NCBI RefSeq assembly: GCF_013314535.1
Contig: NZ_JABUAE010000001.1
Span: 62,001-126,000, forward strand
Length of the DNA stretch: 64,000 bases
Source: Bacillus sp. Xin1
GTDB lineage: Bacteria; Bacillota; Bacilli; Bacillales; Bacillaceae_G
Direction: 5' to 3'
Part shown: piece after piece, positions 28,859 through 39,353 of the stretch
How positions within the stretch are numbered: the stretch's first letter is position 1
Layout of the letters: each line of letters starts with the position of its first letter
Position numbers and translations under genes: made by a program
The notes under the pieces: generated by a model
The model's input: only the letters and a program-made list of their open reading frames with translations
What the model was told of the DNA's origin: nothing
The model's database searches: none

Positions 28859-28999
28859 GACTATTCTTTTTACTTATTTTGTTTTATAATGTGATTTATG
28901 AGTTTTTTGTAGGCATTCGCTTACAATAAAGGATAGAAATTATAAAAACGTACTGTTTTATTATAAATATAAAGTAAAAAAATGAGTTCGTGAAAATGA

Positions 29000-30034
<1,035 letters not shown>

Positions 30035-30075
30035 TATTTCAAAATAAAAATCAATGAAATTAAGAGGGTGTGAAC

Positions 30076-30930
30076 GTGCCACAGTTTTTCTTAAACAAAA
30101 GATTAATTGTTTTGCTAGTTAGTATTATTCTTCTCGTGGCATTGATTGGAATCTCATTGAAAGAACGAAAAAGTCTAACATGGCCAGAGCAGTTTGTAAA
30201 AGATACTGTCGGTGTTGTAGAACGTGTATTCCAAAAGCCAGCGAATTATGTTGCCGGATTCTTTGAGAACGTAGAAGATGTAAAGCGCACGTATGAAGAA
30301 AATAAAGCATTAAAAGAAAAGTTAGATCAGTATGCGAAGTTATCCGTGAAAGTAAAAGACTTAGAAAAAGATAATGCGAAGCTTCGTGAAACGATTGATA
30401 AAAAAGATTCTCTTCGTGATTATAAGCCAATTCAAGCTACAGTGATTGCACGTAATCCGGACAAGTGGTATGACTTAATCGCCATTGATAGAGGTGAACA
30501 GCAAGGAATCCAGAAAGATATGGCTGTTATGACTTCAAAAGGTTTAGTAGGACGCGTGAAAAGTGTATCTCAATTTACATCAACTGTAGAATTATTGAGC
30601 TCACTGAATCGAACAAATCGTATTTCTGCTGTAGTAGAAGGGCAAGAGCGTATTTTTGGATTGATTGAAGGATACGACAAAGAAAAACAAACTCTTGTTT
30701 TCACAAAGATTCCATCTGATGTAAAAGTAGAGAAAGATCAAACAGTTGTAACATCAGGATTAAGTGATATTTTCCCGAAAGGGTTAGTAATTGGGAAAAT
30801 TGTAGATGTTGCACCGGATGAATATGGATTAACACAAACAGCTTACGTAAAACCTGCTGCGGATTTAAATGATGTAGACCATGTTATGGTTACAAAAAGA
30901 GTTATGCCCTCAGCAGCGTTAGAACAGTAG
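30076..30930 (+). CDS. mreC: rod-shape determining protein MreC
   Basis: A 284-aa bitopic membrane protein that scaffolds the elongasome outside the membrane. It has an N-terminal transmembrane helix (about 9-27), a coiled coil (about 70-112, EENKALKEKLDQYAKLS) and a beta-barrel domain (about 120-275). A GTG giving VPQFFLNKR was chosen because aagaggg lies about 6 nt upstream; a second GTG two codons earlier lacks spacing. It lies between mreB and mreD. Confidence 0.93.
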   Translation: MPQFFLNKRLIVLLVSIILLVALIGISLKERKSLTWPEQFVKDTVGVVERVFQKPANYVAGFFENVEDVKRTYEENKALKEKLDQYAKLSVKVKDLEKDNAKLRETIDKKDSLRDYKPIQATVIARNPDKWYDLIAIDRGEQQGIQKDMAVMTSKGLVGRVKSVSQFTSTVELLSSLNRTNRISAVVEGQERIFGLIEGYDKEKQTLVFTKIPSDVKVEKDQTVVTSGLSDIFPKGLVIGKIVDVAPDEYGLTQTAYVKPAADLNDVDHVMVTKRVMPSAALEQ

Positions 30931-30942
30931 GGGGGAGAAGAT

Positions 30943-31485
30943 ATGGCTATTTTGAAAAGAGCAATTCTTCCTCTACTGCTTCTTTTTGTGTTTTTATTCG
31001 AAAATATGTTTTCTACTGTAGTTCCAACGGAATTGTTTTGGAAAGATAGTATTGCAGCTCCGCATTTCTTTATGATTGTACTATGTTTTATTACCGTTTA
31101 TTTTAGTCCTTTGCAAGGTATTTATTATGGACTATTATTCGGTTTTTTATTTGATACTGTATATACAGAACTTGTTGGTGTGTATATATTTGCTTATCCG
31201 ATTTTAGCGTATCTTGTGTATAGTGCGATGAGAGTATTGCAATTGAATTTATTCATTGTTTCTTTTATTGTATTAGCGGGTATTGCGGCATTAGAATATT
31301 ATGTATATGGATTTTTAACGTTGCTAGGACGTATTCATGTACCAGCGCATATCTTTTTCTCAGATCGTCTCCTTGCTACTTTATTGTTAAATGGAATTTT
31401 CTTATTGCTAGTTTGTTTCCCACTGAGACGATATCTTGTACGTCTTTCAAAAGCGATGGAAGAAAAAGAAAAAAGGATTTTCTGA
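30943..31485 (+). CDS. mreD: rod-shape determining protein MreD
   Basis: A 180-aa integral membrane protein with about five or six helices covering most of its length, the membrane partner of MreC in the elongation complex. The sequence is poorly conserved in this family. Assignment uses the hydrophobic pattern, size, YSAMRVLQLN-type loop and position directly after mreC (12-nt gap with an RBS ggggggaga). Confidence 0.93.
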   Translation: MAILKRAILPLLLLFVFLFENMFSTVVPTELFWKDSIAAPHFFMIVLCFITVYFSPLQGIYYGLLFGFLFDTVYTELVGVYIFAYPILAYLVYSAMRVLQLNLFIVSFIVLAGIAALEYYVYGFLTLLGRIHVPAHIFFSDRLLATLLLNGIFLLLVCFPLRRYLVRLSKAMEEKEKRIF

Positions 31486-31520
31486 TTTTATGTCGAATTG
31501 AATCGTTGGGGTGAACTTTA

Positions 31521-32207
31521 GTGGAAGAAAAAAAGCAACAGAATGTAACGATAAAAGGGACAAAAGATGGACTGACATTACATTTAGATGATTGCTGTTC
31601 ATTTTCTGAATTACTGAAAGAACTGGATGAAAAACTTTCTACTCACTATTATGATGGTGATGGACGTTCATTAATCGAAGTACATGTTAAAGTTGGCAAT
31701 CGCTATTTGACAGATGTACAGCAAGAAGAAATTCGGACTTTGATTCGTAATAAAAAAAATCTTGTTGTCGATTCGATTGAGAGCGATGTTATCACGAAAG
31801 CTGAAGCAATAGAGTGGAAAGAAGAAACAGAAATTGTCCCTGTTTCCAAAATTGTTCGCTCAGGTCAAGTATTGCAAGTAAACGGAAATCTATTATTAAT
31901 TGGAGATGTTAATCCAGGCGGAACGGTTATCGCTGGGGGAAATATTTTTGTCATTGGATCATTACGGGGTATTGCACATGCAGGATATTATGGGGATACA
32001 GATGCTGTAATCGCGGCATCTGTTATGAATCCGATGCAACTTCGAATTAGTGATGTGACAATGCGGGCTCCGGAAGAGAAAGAAGACGGAGCAGAGACGG
32101 CAGAATGTGCATATATTAATGAGAACAATCACATTGTTGTCGATCGCCTGCAACTTCTCACTCATCTCAGACCTAATTTAACAAAGTTAGAAAGGGGAAT
32201 TGTATAG
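31521..32207 (+). CDS. minC: septum site-determining protein MinC
   Basis: A 228-aa inhibitor of FtsZ assembly at the poles. The N-terminal domain (about 1-100) contacts FtsZ. The C-terminal right-handed beta-helix (about 105-215) shows [40 protein letters not shown] and AGYYGD. GTG start, with ttggggtg upstream. minD follows 2 nt after the stop. As is typical for Bacillus, no MinE is encoded nearby. Confidence 0.95.
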   Translation: MEEKKQQNVTIKGTKDGLTLHLDDCCSFSELLKELDEKLSTHYYDGDGRSLIEVHVKVGNRYLTDVQQEEIRTLIRNKKNLVVDSIESDVITKAEAIEWKEETEIVPVSKIVRSGQVLQVNGNLLLIGDVNPGGTVIAGGNIFVIGSLRGIAHAGYYGDTDAVIAASVMNPMQLRISDVTMRAPEEKEDGAETAECAYINENNHIVVDRLQLLTHLRPNLTKLERGIV

Positions 32208-32209
32208 CT

Positions 32210-33007
32210 GTGGGAGAGGCAATAGTAATTACATCTGGAAAAGGCGGAGTAGGCAAAACTACAACGTCTGCAAACATTGGTACAGCCCTAGCATTATCCG
32301 GGAAAAAGGTTTGCTTAATTGACACGGATATTGGTCTAAGAAATTTAGACGTAGTAATGGGGCTAGAAAACCGTATTGTATTTGATCTTGTTGATGTCGT
32401 TGAAGGTCGTTGTCGTTTATCTCAGGCTCTGATTAAAGATAAGCGCTTTGATGAGCTTTATTTATTACCTGCAGCACAAACGAGTGATAAATCAGCGGTA
32501 ACACCTGAACAAATGGATGAATTAATACAGGTATTACGTCAAGATTATGATTACATATTAATTGATTGTCCTGCTGGTATTGAGCAGGGATTCAAAAATG
32601 CGGTGGCAGGTGCGGATAAAGCAATTGTTGTAACGACACCGGAAGTATCTTCTATGCGTGATGCAGACCGTATTATCGGACTTTTAGAAAAAGAAGATAT
32701 CGAACCACCCAAACTTGTTATTAACCGTGTGCGTAGCCATATGTTGCATGAGCAAGATATGTTAGATGTAGATGAAATTGTACGTACGCTTTCAATTGAT
32801 TTACTTGGAGTTGTCGAAGACGATGATGAGGTCATTCGTGCCACAAATACAGGCGAACCTGTAGCGTTGCAGCCAAGTGGGAAAGCATCATTAGCTTATC
32901 GCAATATTGCAAGACGTTTGTTAGGCGAATCTGTACCTTTACAAGCCTTTGAACAAGAAAAAGTATCTGTTTTTACAAAAGTAAAGAATTTCTTTGGAAT
33001 TCGTTAA
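32210..33007 (+). CDS. minD: septum site-determining ATPase MinD
   Basis: A 265-aa ParA-family ATPase that recruits MinC to the membrane. The deviant Walker A is SGKGGVGKTTTSANIG, and switch motifs LIDTDIGLRNLD and ILIDCPAGIEQGF are present. The C-terminal amphipathic membrane-targeting helix is FTKVKNFFGIR. GTG start with aaagggg upstream. It closes the mreBCD-minCD unit and is followed by a terminator. Confidence 0.97.
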   Translation: MGEAIVITSGKGGVGKTTTSANIGTALALSGKKVCLIDTDIGLRNLDVVMGLENRIVFDLVDVVEGRCRLSQALIKDKRFDELYLLPAAQTSDKSAVTPEQMDELIQVLRQDYDYILIDCPAGIEQGFKNAVAGADKAIVVTTPEVSSMRDADRIIGLLEKEDIEPPKLVINRVRSHMLHEQDMLDVDEIVRTLSIDLLGVVEDDDEVIRATNTGEPVALQPSGKASLAYRNIARRLLGESVPLQAFEQEKVSVFTKVKNFFGIR

Positions 33008-33045
33008 AAGCACTTCGCATGTATGCGAGGTGCTTTCTTTTTTTC
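33006..33045 (+). terminator. minCD terminator
   Basis: AAAGCACtTCGCAT pairs with ATGCGAgGTGCTTT, followed by ctttttttc. Confidence 0.9.
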
Positions 33046-33180
33046 TTCTCATGAATATCTCCTCTTCAGAGTTCATACATATGTACAAACTGTATTTTGG
33101 TAAATAGAGAACTTTTATTTACTGGAAGTTTCACTTTACTCGCCTCTTGCAAGAAGAGGTGGCAAAAGGAAGGAGACAAG

Positions 33181-33924
33181 ATGAAGAATAGACGTGTAGA
33201 AGAGATTAAAAAGCGGATTGCAAAGAGAAAAGAAGAACAAGAGAGACTCGAGGAAGAACAGTATTTTTCAGAAGGGAGCTATGATGGAGAAACGATGTTC
33301 ATTGAAGAAGGTGAAAAAGAGGTGCATCCTCTTTTTCGAAAAGAAGTATTTTTATTTAAATTTTTATTAGCAGCAATTCTCGTTCTCTCGGTAGCTATTT
33401 TATTTAAAAATGCACCGGCTTCTTTTAACGGAGCAAAAACGGTTGTAAAACAAGTGATGCAAGAAGAGTTTCAGTTTGCTACTGTATCTAAATGGTACGA
33501 AGATCAATTTGGAAAACCGCTCGCCTTTCTACCTGCAAATGAAAAGAAGCAATCAGCGCAACAAAAAGATTATGCAGTTCCAGCTTCAGGGAAAGTCATG
33601 CAAAGTTTTCAAAAAGACGGCCAAGGTGTATTTGTACAAACAGCTGCGAATACAGCTGTTGAATCTGTAAATGAAGGAGTTGTCATTTTCGCTGGTAAGA
33701 AAGAGCAATTTGGAAATATAGTTGAGATCCAACATGCAGATGGTACGGAATCTTGGTATGGAAATTTAGGTGATACATCCGTGAAATTATATGATTATGT
33801 TGAAAAGAAACAAAAGATTGGAACAGTTGGGAGCAGTGCAGATAACAAGAATGGTAAGTTCTATTTTGCGATCAAAAAGAATGAAAAATTTATCGATCCA
33901 ATTCAGGTGATTTCATTTGAATAA
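33181..33924 (+). CDS. spoIVFA: stage IV sporulation protein SpoIVFA
   Basis: A 247-aa regulator of pro-sigma-K processing that holds SpoIVFB and BofA in the outer forespore membrane. A charged N-terminal region (about 1-57) is followed by one membrane helix (about 58-75) and a C-terminal LytM/M23-like fold (about 135-245) with VMQSFQKDGQGVFV and GTESWYGNLGDTSVKLYDYV, in which the zinc ligands of active M23 enzymes are not kept. The ATG after ggaaggaga was chosen over a start 28 codons upstream that has no RBS. The stop overlaps the spoIVFB start by 8 nt. Confidence 0.92.
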   Translation: MKNRRVEEIKKRIAKRKEEQERLEEEQYFSEGSYDGETMFIEEGEKEVHPLFRKEVFLFKFLLAAILVLSVAILFKNAPASFNGAKTVVKQVMQEEFQFATVSKWYEDQFGKPLAFLPANEKKQSAQQKDYAVPASGKVMQSFQKDGQGVFVQTAANTAVESVNEGVVIFAGKKEQFGNIVEIQHADGTESWYGNLGDTSVKLYDYVEKKQKIGTVGSSADNKNGKFYFAIKKNEKFIDPIQVISFE

Positions 33925-34777
33925 ATATAGCGAAGTACTGTCAAAAATTACAGTGCACCCACTGTTTTGGGGAATTATAGCGATTGGAATTTTCACAGCG
34001 CGATTTAAAGAATTACTACTTTTATTTTGTATCGTTTTGATTCATGAACTTGGGCACGCCTTCGCAGCTGCTTATTATAAATGGAGGATTAAGGAAATCA
34101 AACTTTTGCCGTTTGGCGGTGTGGTGGAGCTTGAGGAACACGGGAATAAGCCGTTAAAGGAAGAATTAGTCGTTGTAATAGCGGGACCTATTCAACATGT
34201 ATGGATGATTGGGCTAGCGTATGTCTTGTCTAGGACAGGATGGGTTAGTGAGGAACTGTATCATTTTTTTGTATGGAACAATTTAATTATTCTAGGGTTT
34301 AATTTATTACCAATTTGGCCGCTAGATGGTGGGAAAGTATTGTTTAATGTTTTATCACATCAATTCCCTTATTTACAGGCGCATGAGAAGATGATGAAAA
34401 TATCATGTGTTTTTTTTAGTGTGATATTAGGGTGGCAACTCCTTTGGAATAGTAATAATATTATGATGTGGGCGCTTCTTCTGTTTTTAGCTATTTCTTT
34501 ATATCAAGAATGGAAGCAACGGCGCTATGCGTTTATGCGTTTTTTACTAGAACGTTATTATGGAAACAAGCGAGATATTGAAAAAATTGCTCCAATCGAG
34601 GTGCGAACGGACGACCGGTTGTATACAATTTTTACAAAGTTTCGGAGAGGGTATAAACACTCGATTATCGTTCATGGCAAATATAAAGAGCACTATACAT
34701 TAGATGAAAATGAATTGCTTTATGCTTATTTTACTGAAAAACGAACAACTTCATCTGTAGCAGAATTAATCGGTTAG
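33917..34777 (+). CDS. spoIVFB: intramembrane metalloprotease SpoIVFB (pro-sigma-K protease)
   Basis: A 286-aa site-2-protease family enzyme that cleaves pro-sigma-K in the mother cell. The zinc motif is HELGH at 43-47 with Glu44 catalytic, and the third ligand lies in NLLPIWPLDGGKV (Asp near 137). About six membrane helices occupy residues 15-200. A C-terminal CBS-like domain (about 210-286) senses ATP in the B. subtilis enzyme. The start is TTG, with aggtga 6 nt upstream inside spoIVFA. BofC, another part of this checkpoint, is at 57.2 kb. Confidence 0.95.
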   Translation: MNKYSEVLSKITVHPLFWGIIAIGIFTARFKELLLLFCIVLIHELGHAFAAAYYKWRIKEIKLLPFGGVVELEEHGNKPLKEELVVVIAGPIQHVWMIGLAYVLSRTGWVSEELYHFFVWNNLIILGFNLLPIWPLDGGKVLFNVLSHQFPYLQAHEKMMKISCVFFSVILGWQLLWNSNNIMMWALLLFLAISLYQEWKQRRYAFMRFLLERYYGNKRDIEKIAPIEVRTDDRLYTIFTKFRRGYKHSIIVHGKYKEHYTLDENELLYAYFTEKRTTSSVAELIG

Positions 34778-34845
34778 TGTTGACGATGACACTAACCTTT
34801 TATATTGTAAGAGGAAAAGAAAATAAAAAAAGTGAGGAAAGTATT

Positions 34846-36234
34846 TTGAAAACGTTATACATCAACTATACTGGTTCGGAAAAGAGAGTTGCTGTTGAAG
34901 AAGAACAAGAGATTGTCGAACTACTATGGAAAAGAAACGAAGAACAAGAAATTATCGGACATATTTACTTAGGACGCGTAGTGCGCACAATTGCGGGGAT
35001 GAATGCAGCTTTTGTAAATATAGGTTTAGAAAAACATGCATATCTTTCCTACGACGATGTTCCATCATCATATCGAATACACGAAGGGCAAGCTCTGCTC
35101 GTACAAGTTGTGAAAGAAGCAATTGATACGAAAGGCCCAAAGCTAACAGCTAATATAGAATTTACCGGGAAATATGTCGTTTATATGCCATATGATGAGA
35201 TGCGTGCTGTTTCCCGGAAAATAAAAAGTTATAAGAAACGACAACAATTAATGGAAATTCAAGTCGAGGGAACGGGCGGCTTTATTTTCCGATCAGCATG
35301 TGAAAAAGGATCTTTAGATGAAATTCAAATGGAAATGAAACATTTTCAGGAACTGTTTGAAGGGTTAAAAAGAAAAGAGGAGCAAGGAAAGGCACCATTA
35401 TTGCTTCATCGTCCTGAGACGTTTTTAGATCGTGTGTTCCAGGGGAATCCAGTTGAATCCGTCTCGAAAGTAATCATAGATTCACGTAGTATCTTAAAGG
35501 AAGTAGAAGATAAAGTGGGAAAAGAAAAGGTCAAACTGTATAATGAAAAGGCTTCTATGTTTAGTTACTATGGTATAGAGCGTGAAATTGAAAAAGCACT
35601 GCAAAAAATAGTGTGGTTACCAAACGGTTCTTATTTGATTATTGAACAAATGGAAACAATGACGGTAATTGATGTGAATACGGGTAAATTTACTGGGAAA
35701 CAAAATTTGCAAGATACAGTGTTGCGAACAAATGAAATAGCTGCAGAAGAAATTGCTCGTCAATTAAGATTACGTGATATTGGTGGCATGATTTTAATTG
35801 ACTTTATTAATATGAAAAAACAAGAAGATAAAGAGAGGGTAAGAGAGAGACTCATTTCTTCTTTACAAAGGGATCGTACATATACCCGTGTTCTCGGATT
35901 TACAGAACTCGGTATTTTAGAAATGACACGTAAGCGTAAGAAACATTCGCTGCGTGACGTATTACTAGAAGACTGTTCGCAGTGCAAAACGACAGGGTAC
36001 GTGATTTCAAATGAAACAATTGCATATGAGCTGGAAAGAGAGCTTATTACGTACAATCATGTAGAAGATGAAGCGGTGTTAATTGCAGCGTCAAAAGAAG
36101 TGCAAAAAGTATTTTCACAAAAAGAATTACAAAAAAATATACCACTTAAAATTTATTTCACAGATGAAGAAACTGAGAAGTATGCGATTATTCGATTTGG
36201 AACGAAGAAAGAAATAATGAATCGAAAAAAATAG
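34846..36234 (+). CDS. rng: ribonuclease E/G family endoribonuclease
   Basis: A 462-aa RNase G-like enzyme that cuts single-stranded RNA. It has an N-terminal region with an S1 domain (about 35-125, IGHIYLGRVVRTIAGMNAAF), a catalytic DNase I-like domain with the metal-binding aspartates in VIDVNTGKFTG and ILIDFINM, and the zinc-link CxxC in DCSQCKTTGY. It lacks the long RNase E scaffold. I chose the TTG start (LKTLYINYTG) because other family members begin there and gtgagga lies upstream. B. subtilis lacks this enzyme and relies on RNase Y. It lies between spoIVFB and rplU. Confidence 0.92.
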   Translation: MKTLYINYTGSEKRVAVEEEQEIVELLWKRNEEQEIIGHIYLGRVVRTIAGMNAAFVNIGLEKHAYLSYDDVPSSYRIHEGQALLVQVVKEAIDTKGPKLTANIEFTGKYVVYMPYDEMRAVSRKIKSYKKRQQLMEIQVEGTGGFIFRSACEKGSLDEIQMEMKHFQELFEGLKRKEEQGKAPLLLHRPETFLDRVFQGNPVESVSKVIIDSRSILKEVEDKVGKEKVKLYNEKASMFSYYGIEREIEKALQKIVWLPNGSYLIIEQMETMTVIDVNTGKFTGKQNLQDTVLRTNEIAAEEIARQLRLRDIGGMILIDFINMKKQEDKERVRERLISSLQRDRTYTRVLGFTELGILEMTRKRKKHSLRDVLLEDCSQCKTTGYVISNETIAYELERELITYNHVEDEAVLIAASKEVQKVFSQKELQKNIPLKIYFTDEETEKYAIIRFGTKKEIMNRKK

Positions 36235-36249
36235 TTAGCAGAACATTTA

Positions 36250-36293
36250 TTGACAATCGTCTATGTTTCATGATAACATCTCTATGTTATAGT
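36250..36293 (+). promoter_or_regulatory. promoter region of rplU-prp-rpmA
   Basis: A perfect -35 TTGACA (36250-36255) is followed 17 nt later by ATAACA (36273-36278). A second candidate -10 TATAGT (36288-36293) pairs with the weaker TTTCAT (36266-36271). Either places the start just before the L21 leader. Confidence 0.55.
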
Positions 36294-36298
36294 TTATA

Positions 36299-36400
36299 GC
36301 ACCTAAACTGCTATATGCTACAACCGCACAAGACAGGTTCCCCAAAGACATTTTATGTCTACCTCGTTTTGGCGAGTCTTAGTAATTATGAGGAGGTGCA
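36299..36400 (+). ncRNA. L21 leader RNA
   Basis: The untranslated leader directly before rplU contains GCACCTAAACTGC and ctacctcgttttggcgag-type folded segments, as expected for the ribosomal protein L21 leader of Firmicutes. It probably mediates autogenous control by L21. Assigned by position and pattern; no structure calculation was made. Confidence 0.6.
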
Positions 36401-36403
36401 AGT

Positions 36404-36712
36404 ATGTACGCAATTATCGAAACAGGTGGAAAACAAATCAAAGTTGAAGCTGGTCAAGAAATCTACATTGAAAAATTAGATGCTGAAGCTGGTGAAACTG
36501 TTACTTTTGACAAAGTTCTTTTCGTTGGTGGCGAAAACGTGAAAGTTGGTAGCCCAGTTGTAGAAGGTGCAACAGTTACTGCGAAAGTTGAAAAACAAGG
36601 TCGCGCTAAGAAAATCATCGTTTTCAAATACAAAGCGAAAAAGAACAATCGTAAGAAACAAGGTCATCGTCAACCTTACACTAAGCTAGTGATTGAAGCA
36701 ATCAACGCTTAA
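36404..36712 (+). CDS. rplU: 50S ribosomal protein L21
   Basis: A 102-aa L21 with the usual N-terminus [18 protein letters not shown] and the basic C-terminal [19 protein letters not shown] that contacts 23S rRNA. The RBS gaggaggtg lies 7 nt before the ATG. Synonymous codons are those of highly expressed Bacillus genes. It starts the conserved rplU-prp-rpmA operon. Confidence 0.98.
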   Translation: MYAIIETGGKQIKVEAGQEIYIEKLDAEAGETVTFDKVLFVGGENVKVGSPVVEGATVTAKVEKQGRAKKIIVFKYKAKKNNRKKQGHRQPYTKLVIEAINA

Positions 36713-36723
36713 TTCTGGTTAAG

Positions 36724-37068
36724 ATGATTAAAATTACGATAAGTCGCACGAAATTAGGAAGTATCCAATCATTTAAAATGACTGGACATGCCGACTATGC
36801 GCCACATGGACAAGATCTTGTCTGTGCTGGAACAACTGCGGTTGTGTTTGGTTCTATAAATGCAGTGGAAGTACTTTGTAATGTGCAAGCAACTATTGAA
36901 CTTGGAAGTGACGGCGGATTTTTAACGTATGAATTGCCTAATGATTTAGACGCTCATACGATGGAAAAAGCACAAACACTTTTAGAAGGATTAGTTGTTT
37001 CGCTTAAGACGATTGAACTTGATTACGGAAAGTATATCCGTTTAATAGAAAAAGTGCAGGAGGTGTAA
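36724..37068 (+). CDS. prp: ribosomal-processing cysteine protease Prp
   Basis: A 114-aa YsxB-family cysteine protease that removes the N-terminal extension of ribosomal protein L27. The catalytic dyad His22 (MTGHADYAPHG) and Cys34 (DLVCAGTTAVVFG) matches that of Staphylococcus Prp. It lies between rplU and rpmA, 3 nt before rpmA. The substrate with its cleavage site is the adjacent gene. It is essential in S. aureus; this is known of the family, not shown here. Confidence 0.94.
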   Translation: MIKITISRTKLGSIQSFKMTGHADYAPHGQDLVCAGTTAVVFGSINAVEVLCNVQATIELGSDGGFLTYELPNDLDAHTMEKAQTLLEGLVVSLKTIELDYGKYIRLIEKVQEV

Positions 37069-37071
37069 CGT

Positions 37072-37362
37072 ATGTTAAGATTAGATCTTCAGTTTTTCGC
37101 ATCTAAGAAAGGTGTAGGTAGTACAAAGAACGGTCGTGACTCTCAGTCAAAACGTCTTGGTGCTAAACGCGCAGATGGTCAAATGGTTTCAGGTGGTTCA
37201 ATTCTTTACCGTCAACGCGGTACAAAAATTTATCCAGGTGTTAACGTTGGTCGTGGTGGCGATGACACTTTATACGCGAAAGTTGACGGCGTAGTACGCT
37301 TCGAGCGTCTTGGCCGTGACCGCAAACAAGTGAGCGTATATCCTGTTGCTCAAGAAGCATAA
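37072..37362 (+). CDS. rpmA: 50S ribosomal protein L27 with a cleavable N-terminal extension
   Basis: A 96-aa L27 precursor. Residues MLRLDLQFF form the Firmicute-specific extension, and cleavage by Prp after FF would give [12 protein letters not shown], whose N terminus reaches the peptidyl-transferase centre. The RBS caggaggtg lies just upstream. A terminator follows at 37374-37407. Confidence 0.97.
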   Translation: MLRLDLQFFASKKGVGSTKNGRDSQSKRLGAKRADGQMVSGGSILYRQRGTKIYPGVNVGRGGDDTLYAKVDGVVRFERLGRDRKQVSVYPVAQEA

Positions 37363-37373
37363 GAAACTCACGG

Positions 37374-37407
37374 AAAACTCTAACCTGAGTGCAGGTTAGA
37401 GTTTTTC
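37374..37407 (+). terminator. rplU operon terminator
   Basis: AAAACTCTAACCT pairs with AGGTTAGAGTTTTT around a 6-nt loop. Confidence 0.9.
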
Positions 37408-37426
37408 TATATTAAGGAGTATCTGG

Positions 37427-37975
37427 ATGAATAAAAAATGGACAATAATAGATGCATTGCGCCATTCAAGACATGATTGGCTTAATCGTATGCAGATGAT
37501 TAAAGGAAATCTTTCACTTGGAAGAGTGGAAGAGATTCATGGGCTCATCGAGCGTTTTGTCCAAGAAGCGAGACAAGAATCTTATCTGGTGGAGCTATCG
37601 ATGCCTCTATTTTCAGAGTGGATTTTAACATATAATTGGAAACAGCAGCCGTGCTTATTGGAGTACGAAGTATTAGGAAAAATACATAACTTATCTCATT
37701 ACGATGAGGCAGTTTGTGCATGGGCAAATCAATTTTTCTCAATGCTTCAGCATAGTTTAGACGTTTATGTTGAAAATTATGTTTGTATCACAATTGAATG
37801 TGACGCGGAGAATGCTCGTTTCTTTTTTGATTTTCGTGGCAAGCTAACGGATGTAGAAGAACTACAAACGTGGCTTACAAACCAAAACAATGAATGGTAT
37901 TCCATTTCTTATACAGTACGAGATGACGAAGTCTCGGTTATATTACAACCAATCGAAAAAAGTGTGGTGAAATAA
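37427..37975 (+). CDS. spo0B: sporulation initiation phosphotransferase Spo0B
   Basis: A 182-aa phosphorelay protein that passes phosphate from Spo0F to Spo0A. The four-helix-bundle N-terminal half contains the active histidine His16 in [18 protein letters not shown]. The C-terminal half is a degenerate kinase-like fold without ATP-binding motifs. It ends in the TAATG overlap with obg, so the two are coupled as in B. subtilis. The sequence diverges strongly from B. subtilis Spo0B outside the His region. Confidence 0.92.
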   Translation: MNKKWTIIDALRHSRHDWLNRMQMIKGNLSLGRVEEIHGLIERFVQEARQESYLVELSMPLFSEWILTYNWKQQPCLLEYEVLGKIHNLSHYDEAVCAWANQFFSMLQHSLDVYVENYVCITIECDAENARFFFDFRGKLTDVEELQTWLTNQNNEWYSISYTVRDDEVSVILQPIEKSVVK

Positions 37976-39261
37976 TGTTTGTAGATCAGGTCAAGATATA
38001 TGTAAAAGGCGGCGACGGTGGAAACGGAATGGTTGCGTATCGTCGTGAGAAGTATGTTCCAAAAGGTGGCCCAGCAGGTGGCGATGGCGGTAAAGGTGCA
38101 GATGTTGTTTTCGTTGTTGACGAAGGCTTACGTACATTAATGGACTTCCGCTACCAACGTCATTTCAAAGCTGATCGTGGTCAGCATGGAATGAGTAAAG
38201 GACAGCATGGTCGTAAAGCTGACGATTTAATCGTAAAAGTTCCACCAGGAACAGTTGTAAAAGATGAAAAAACGGGTCAAATTCTTGCTGATTTAGTAAC
38301 GCATGAGCAATCGGCAGTTATTGCAAGAGGTGGCCGAGGTGGCCGTGGTAACTCACGTTTCGCAACTCCAACGAACCCAGCGCCAGAAATCGCTGAGAAC
38401 GGGGAACCGGGTCAAGAACGTGATGTCATCTTAGAATTAAAAGTATTAGCGGATGTTGGACTTGTTGGATTCCCAAGCGTTGGTAAATCAACATTATTAT
38501 CCGTTGTATCATCAGCACGTCCGAAAATTGCAGAATATCACTTTACAACAATCGTTCCAAACCTAGGTGTTGTTGAAACAGGTGATAACCGCAGCTTCGT
38601 TATGGCTGACCTTCCTGGATTAATCGAAGGAGCACACGCCGGCGTTGGACTTGGACACCAATTCTTACGTCATATCGAACGTACACGCGTTATCGTGCAT
38701 GTGATTGATATGTCTGGTTTAGAAGGCCGTGATCCATATGAGGATTATGTAACAATCAATGCGGAATTAAAAGAGTACAATCTGCGTTTAACAGAGCGTC
38801 CACAAGTTGTTGTTGCAAACAAAATGGATATGCCAGATGCGGAAGAAAACTTACAAGCGTTTAAAGAGAAAGTAGGAAACGAAGTTCAAATCTTCCCAAT
38901 CTCTGCAGTAACAAAACAAGGTGTTCGTGATCTATTATTTGAAGTAGCAAACTTAGTGGAAACAACACCAGAATTCCCAGTACATGATGTTGTAGATGAA
39001 TCAGAAGCAAGTGTAATGTACAAATTTGAAACTGAAGGTGTTAAATTTGAAATTACACGCGAAAGCGACGGTACGTTTGTGATCTCTGGTTACGATATTG
39101 AGAAAACATTTAAGATGACAGACTTCTCACGTGATGAATCTGTACGTCGCTTTGCTCGTCAAATGCGCGGAATGGGTATTGATGAAGCTCTTCGTGCACG
39201 TGGTGCAAAAGACGGCGATATTGTAAAAATTCTTGAATATGAATTTGAATTTATCGATTAA
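37975..39261 (+). CDS. obg: Obg/CgtA GTPase
   Basis: A 428-aa essential ribosome- and stress-associated GTPase. The N-terminal glycine-rich Obg fold (1-158, [20 protein letters not shown]) is followed by a G domain with G1 [12 protein letters not shown]3 [10 protein letters not shown] and G4 NKMD, then the C-terminal OCT domain (about 345-428). In Bacillus, Obg is needed for the phosphorelay and for SigB activation, which fits the spo0B-obg operon. A terminator follows. Confidence 0.97.
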   Translation: MFVDQVKIYVKGGDGGNGMVAYRREKYVPKGGPAGGDGGKGADVVFVVDEGLRTLMDFRYQRHFKADRGQHGMSKGQHGRKADDLIVKVPPGTVVKDEKTGQILADLVTHEQSAVIARGGRGGRGNSRFATPTNPAPEIAENGEPGQERDVILELKVLADVGLVGFPSVGKSTLLSVVSSARPKIAEYHFTTIVPNLGVVETGDNRSFVMADLPGLIEGAHAGVGLGHQFLRHIERTRVIVHVIDMSGLEGRDPYEDYVTINAELKEYNLRLTERPQVVVANKMDMPDAEENLQAFKEKVGNEVQIFPISAVTKQGVRDLLFEVANLVETTPEFPVHDVVDESEASVMYKFETEGVKFEITRESDGTFVISGYDIEKTFKMTDFSRDESVRRFARQMRGMGIDEALRARGAKDGDIVKILEYEFEFID

Positions 39262-39289
39262 GACTGCCAAAATACGGCAGTCTTTTTTA
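39260..39289 (+). terminator. obg terminator
   Basis: AAGACTGCC (39260-39268) pairs with GGCAGTCTT and runs into TTTTT. Confidence 0.88.
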
Positions 39290-39353
39290 TAATGGAAAAA
39301 GGAGTGGTTTTAGAAGAATAATTTGTCGTGAGAAACAAGGGGAGAAAAAGAGC

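Noticed and set aside
33121-33143. gtttcactttact as a fifth fragment of the intergenic repeat
   Set aside because: Only the first dozen bases match; too short to separate from chance.
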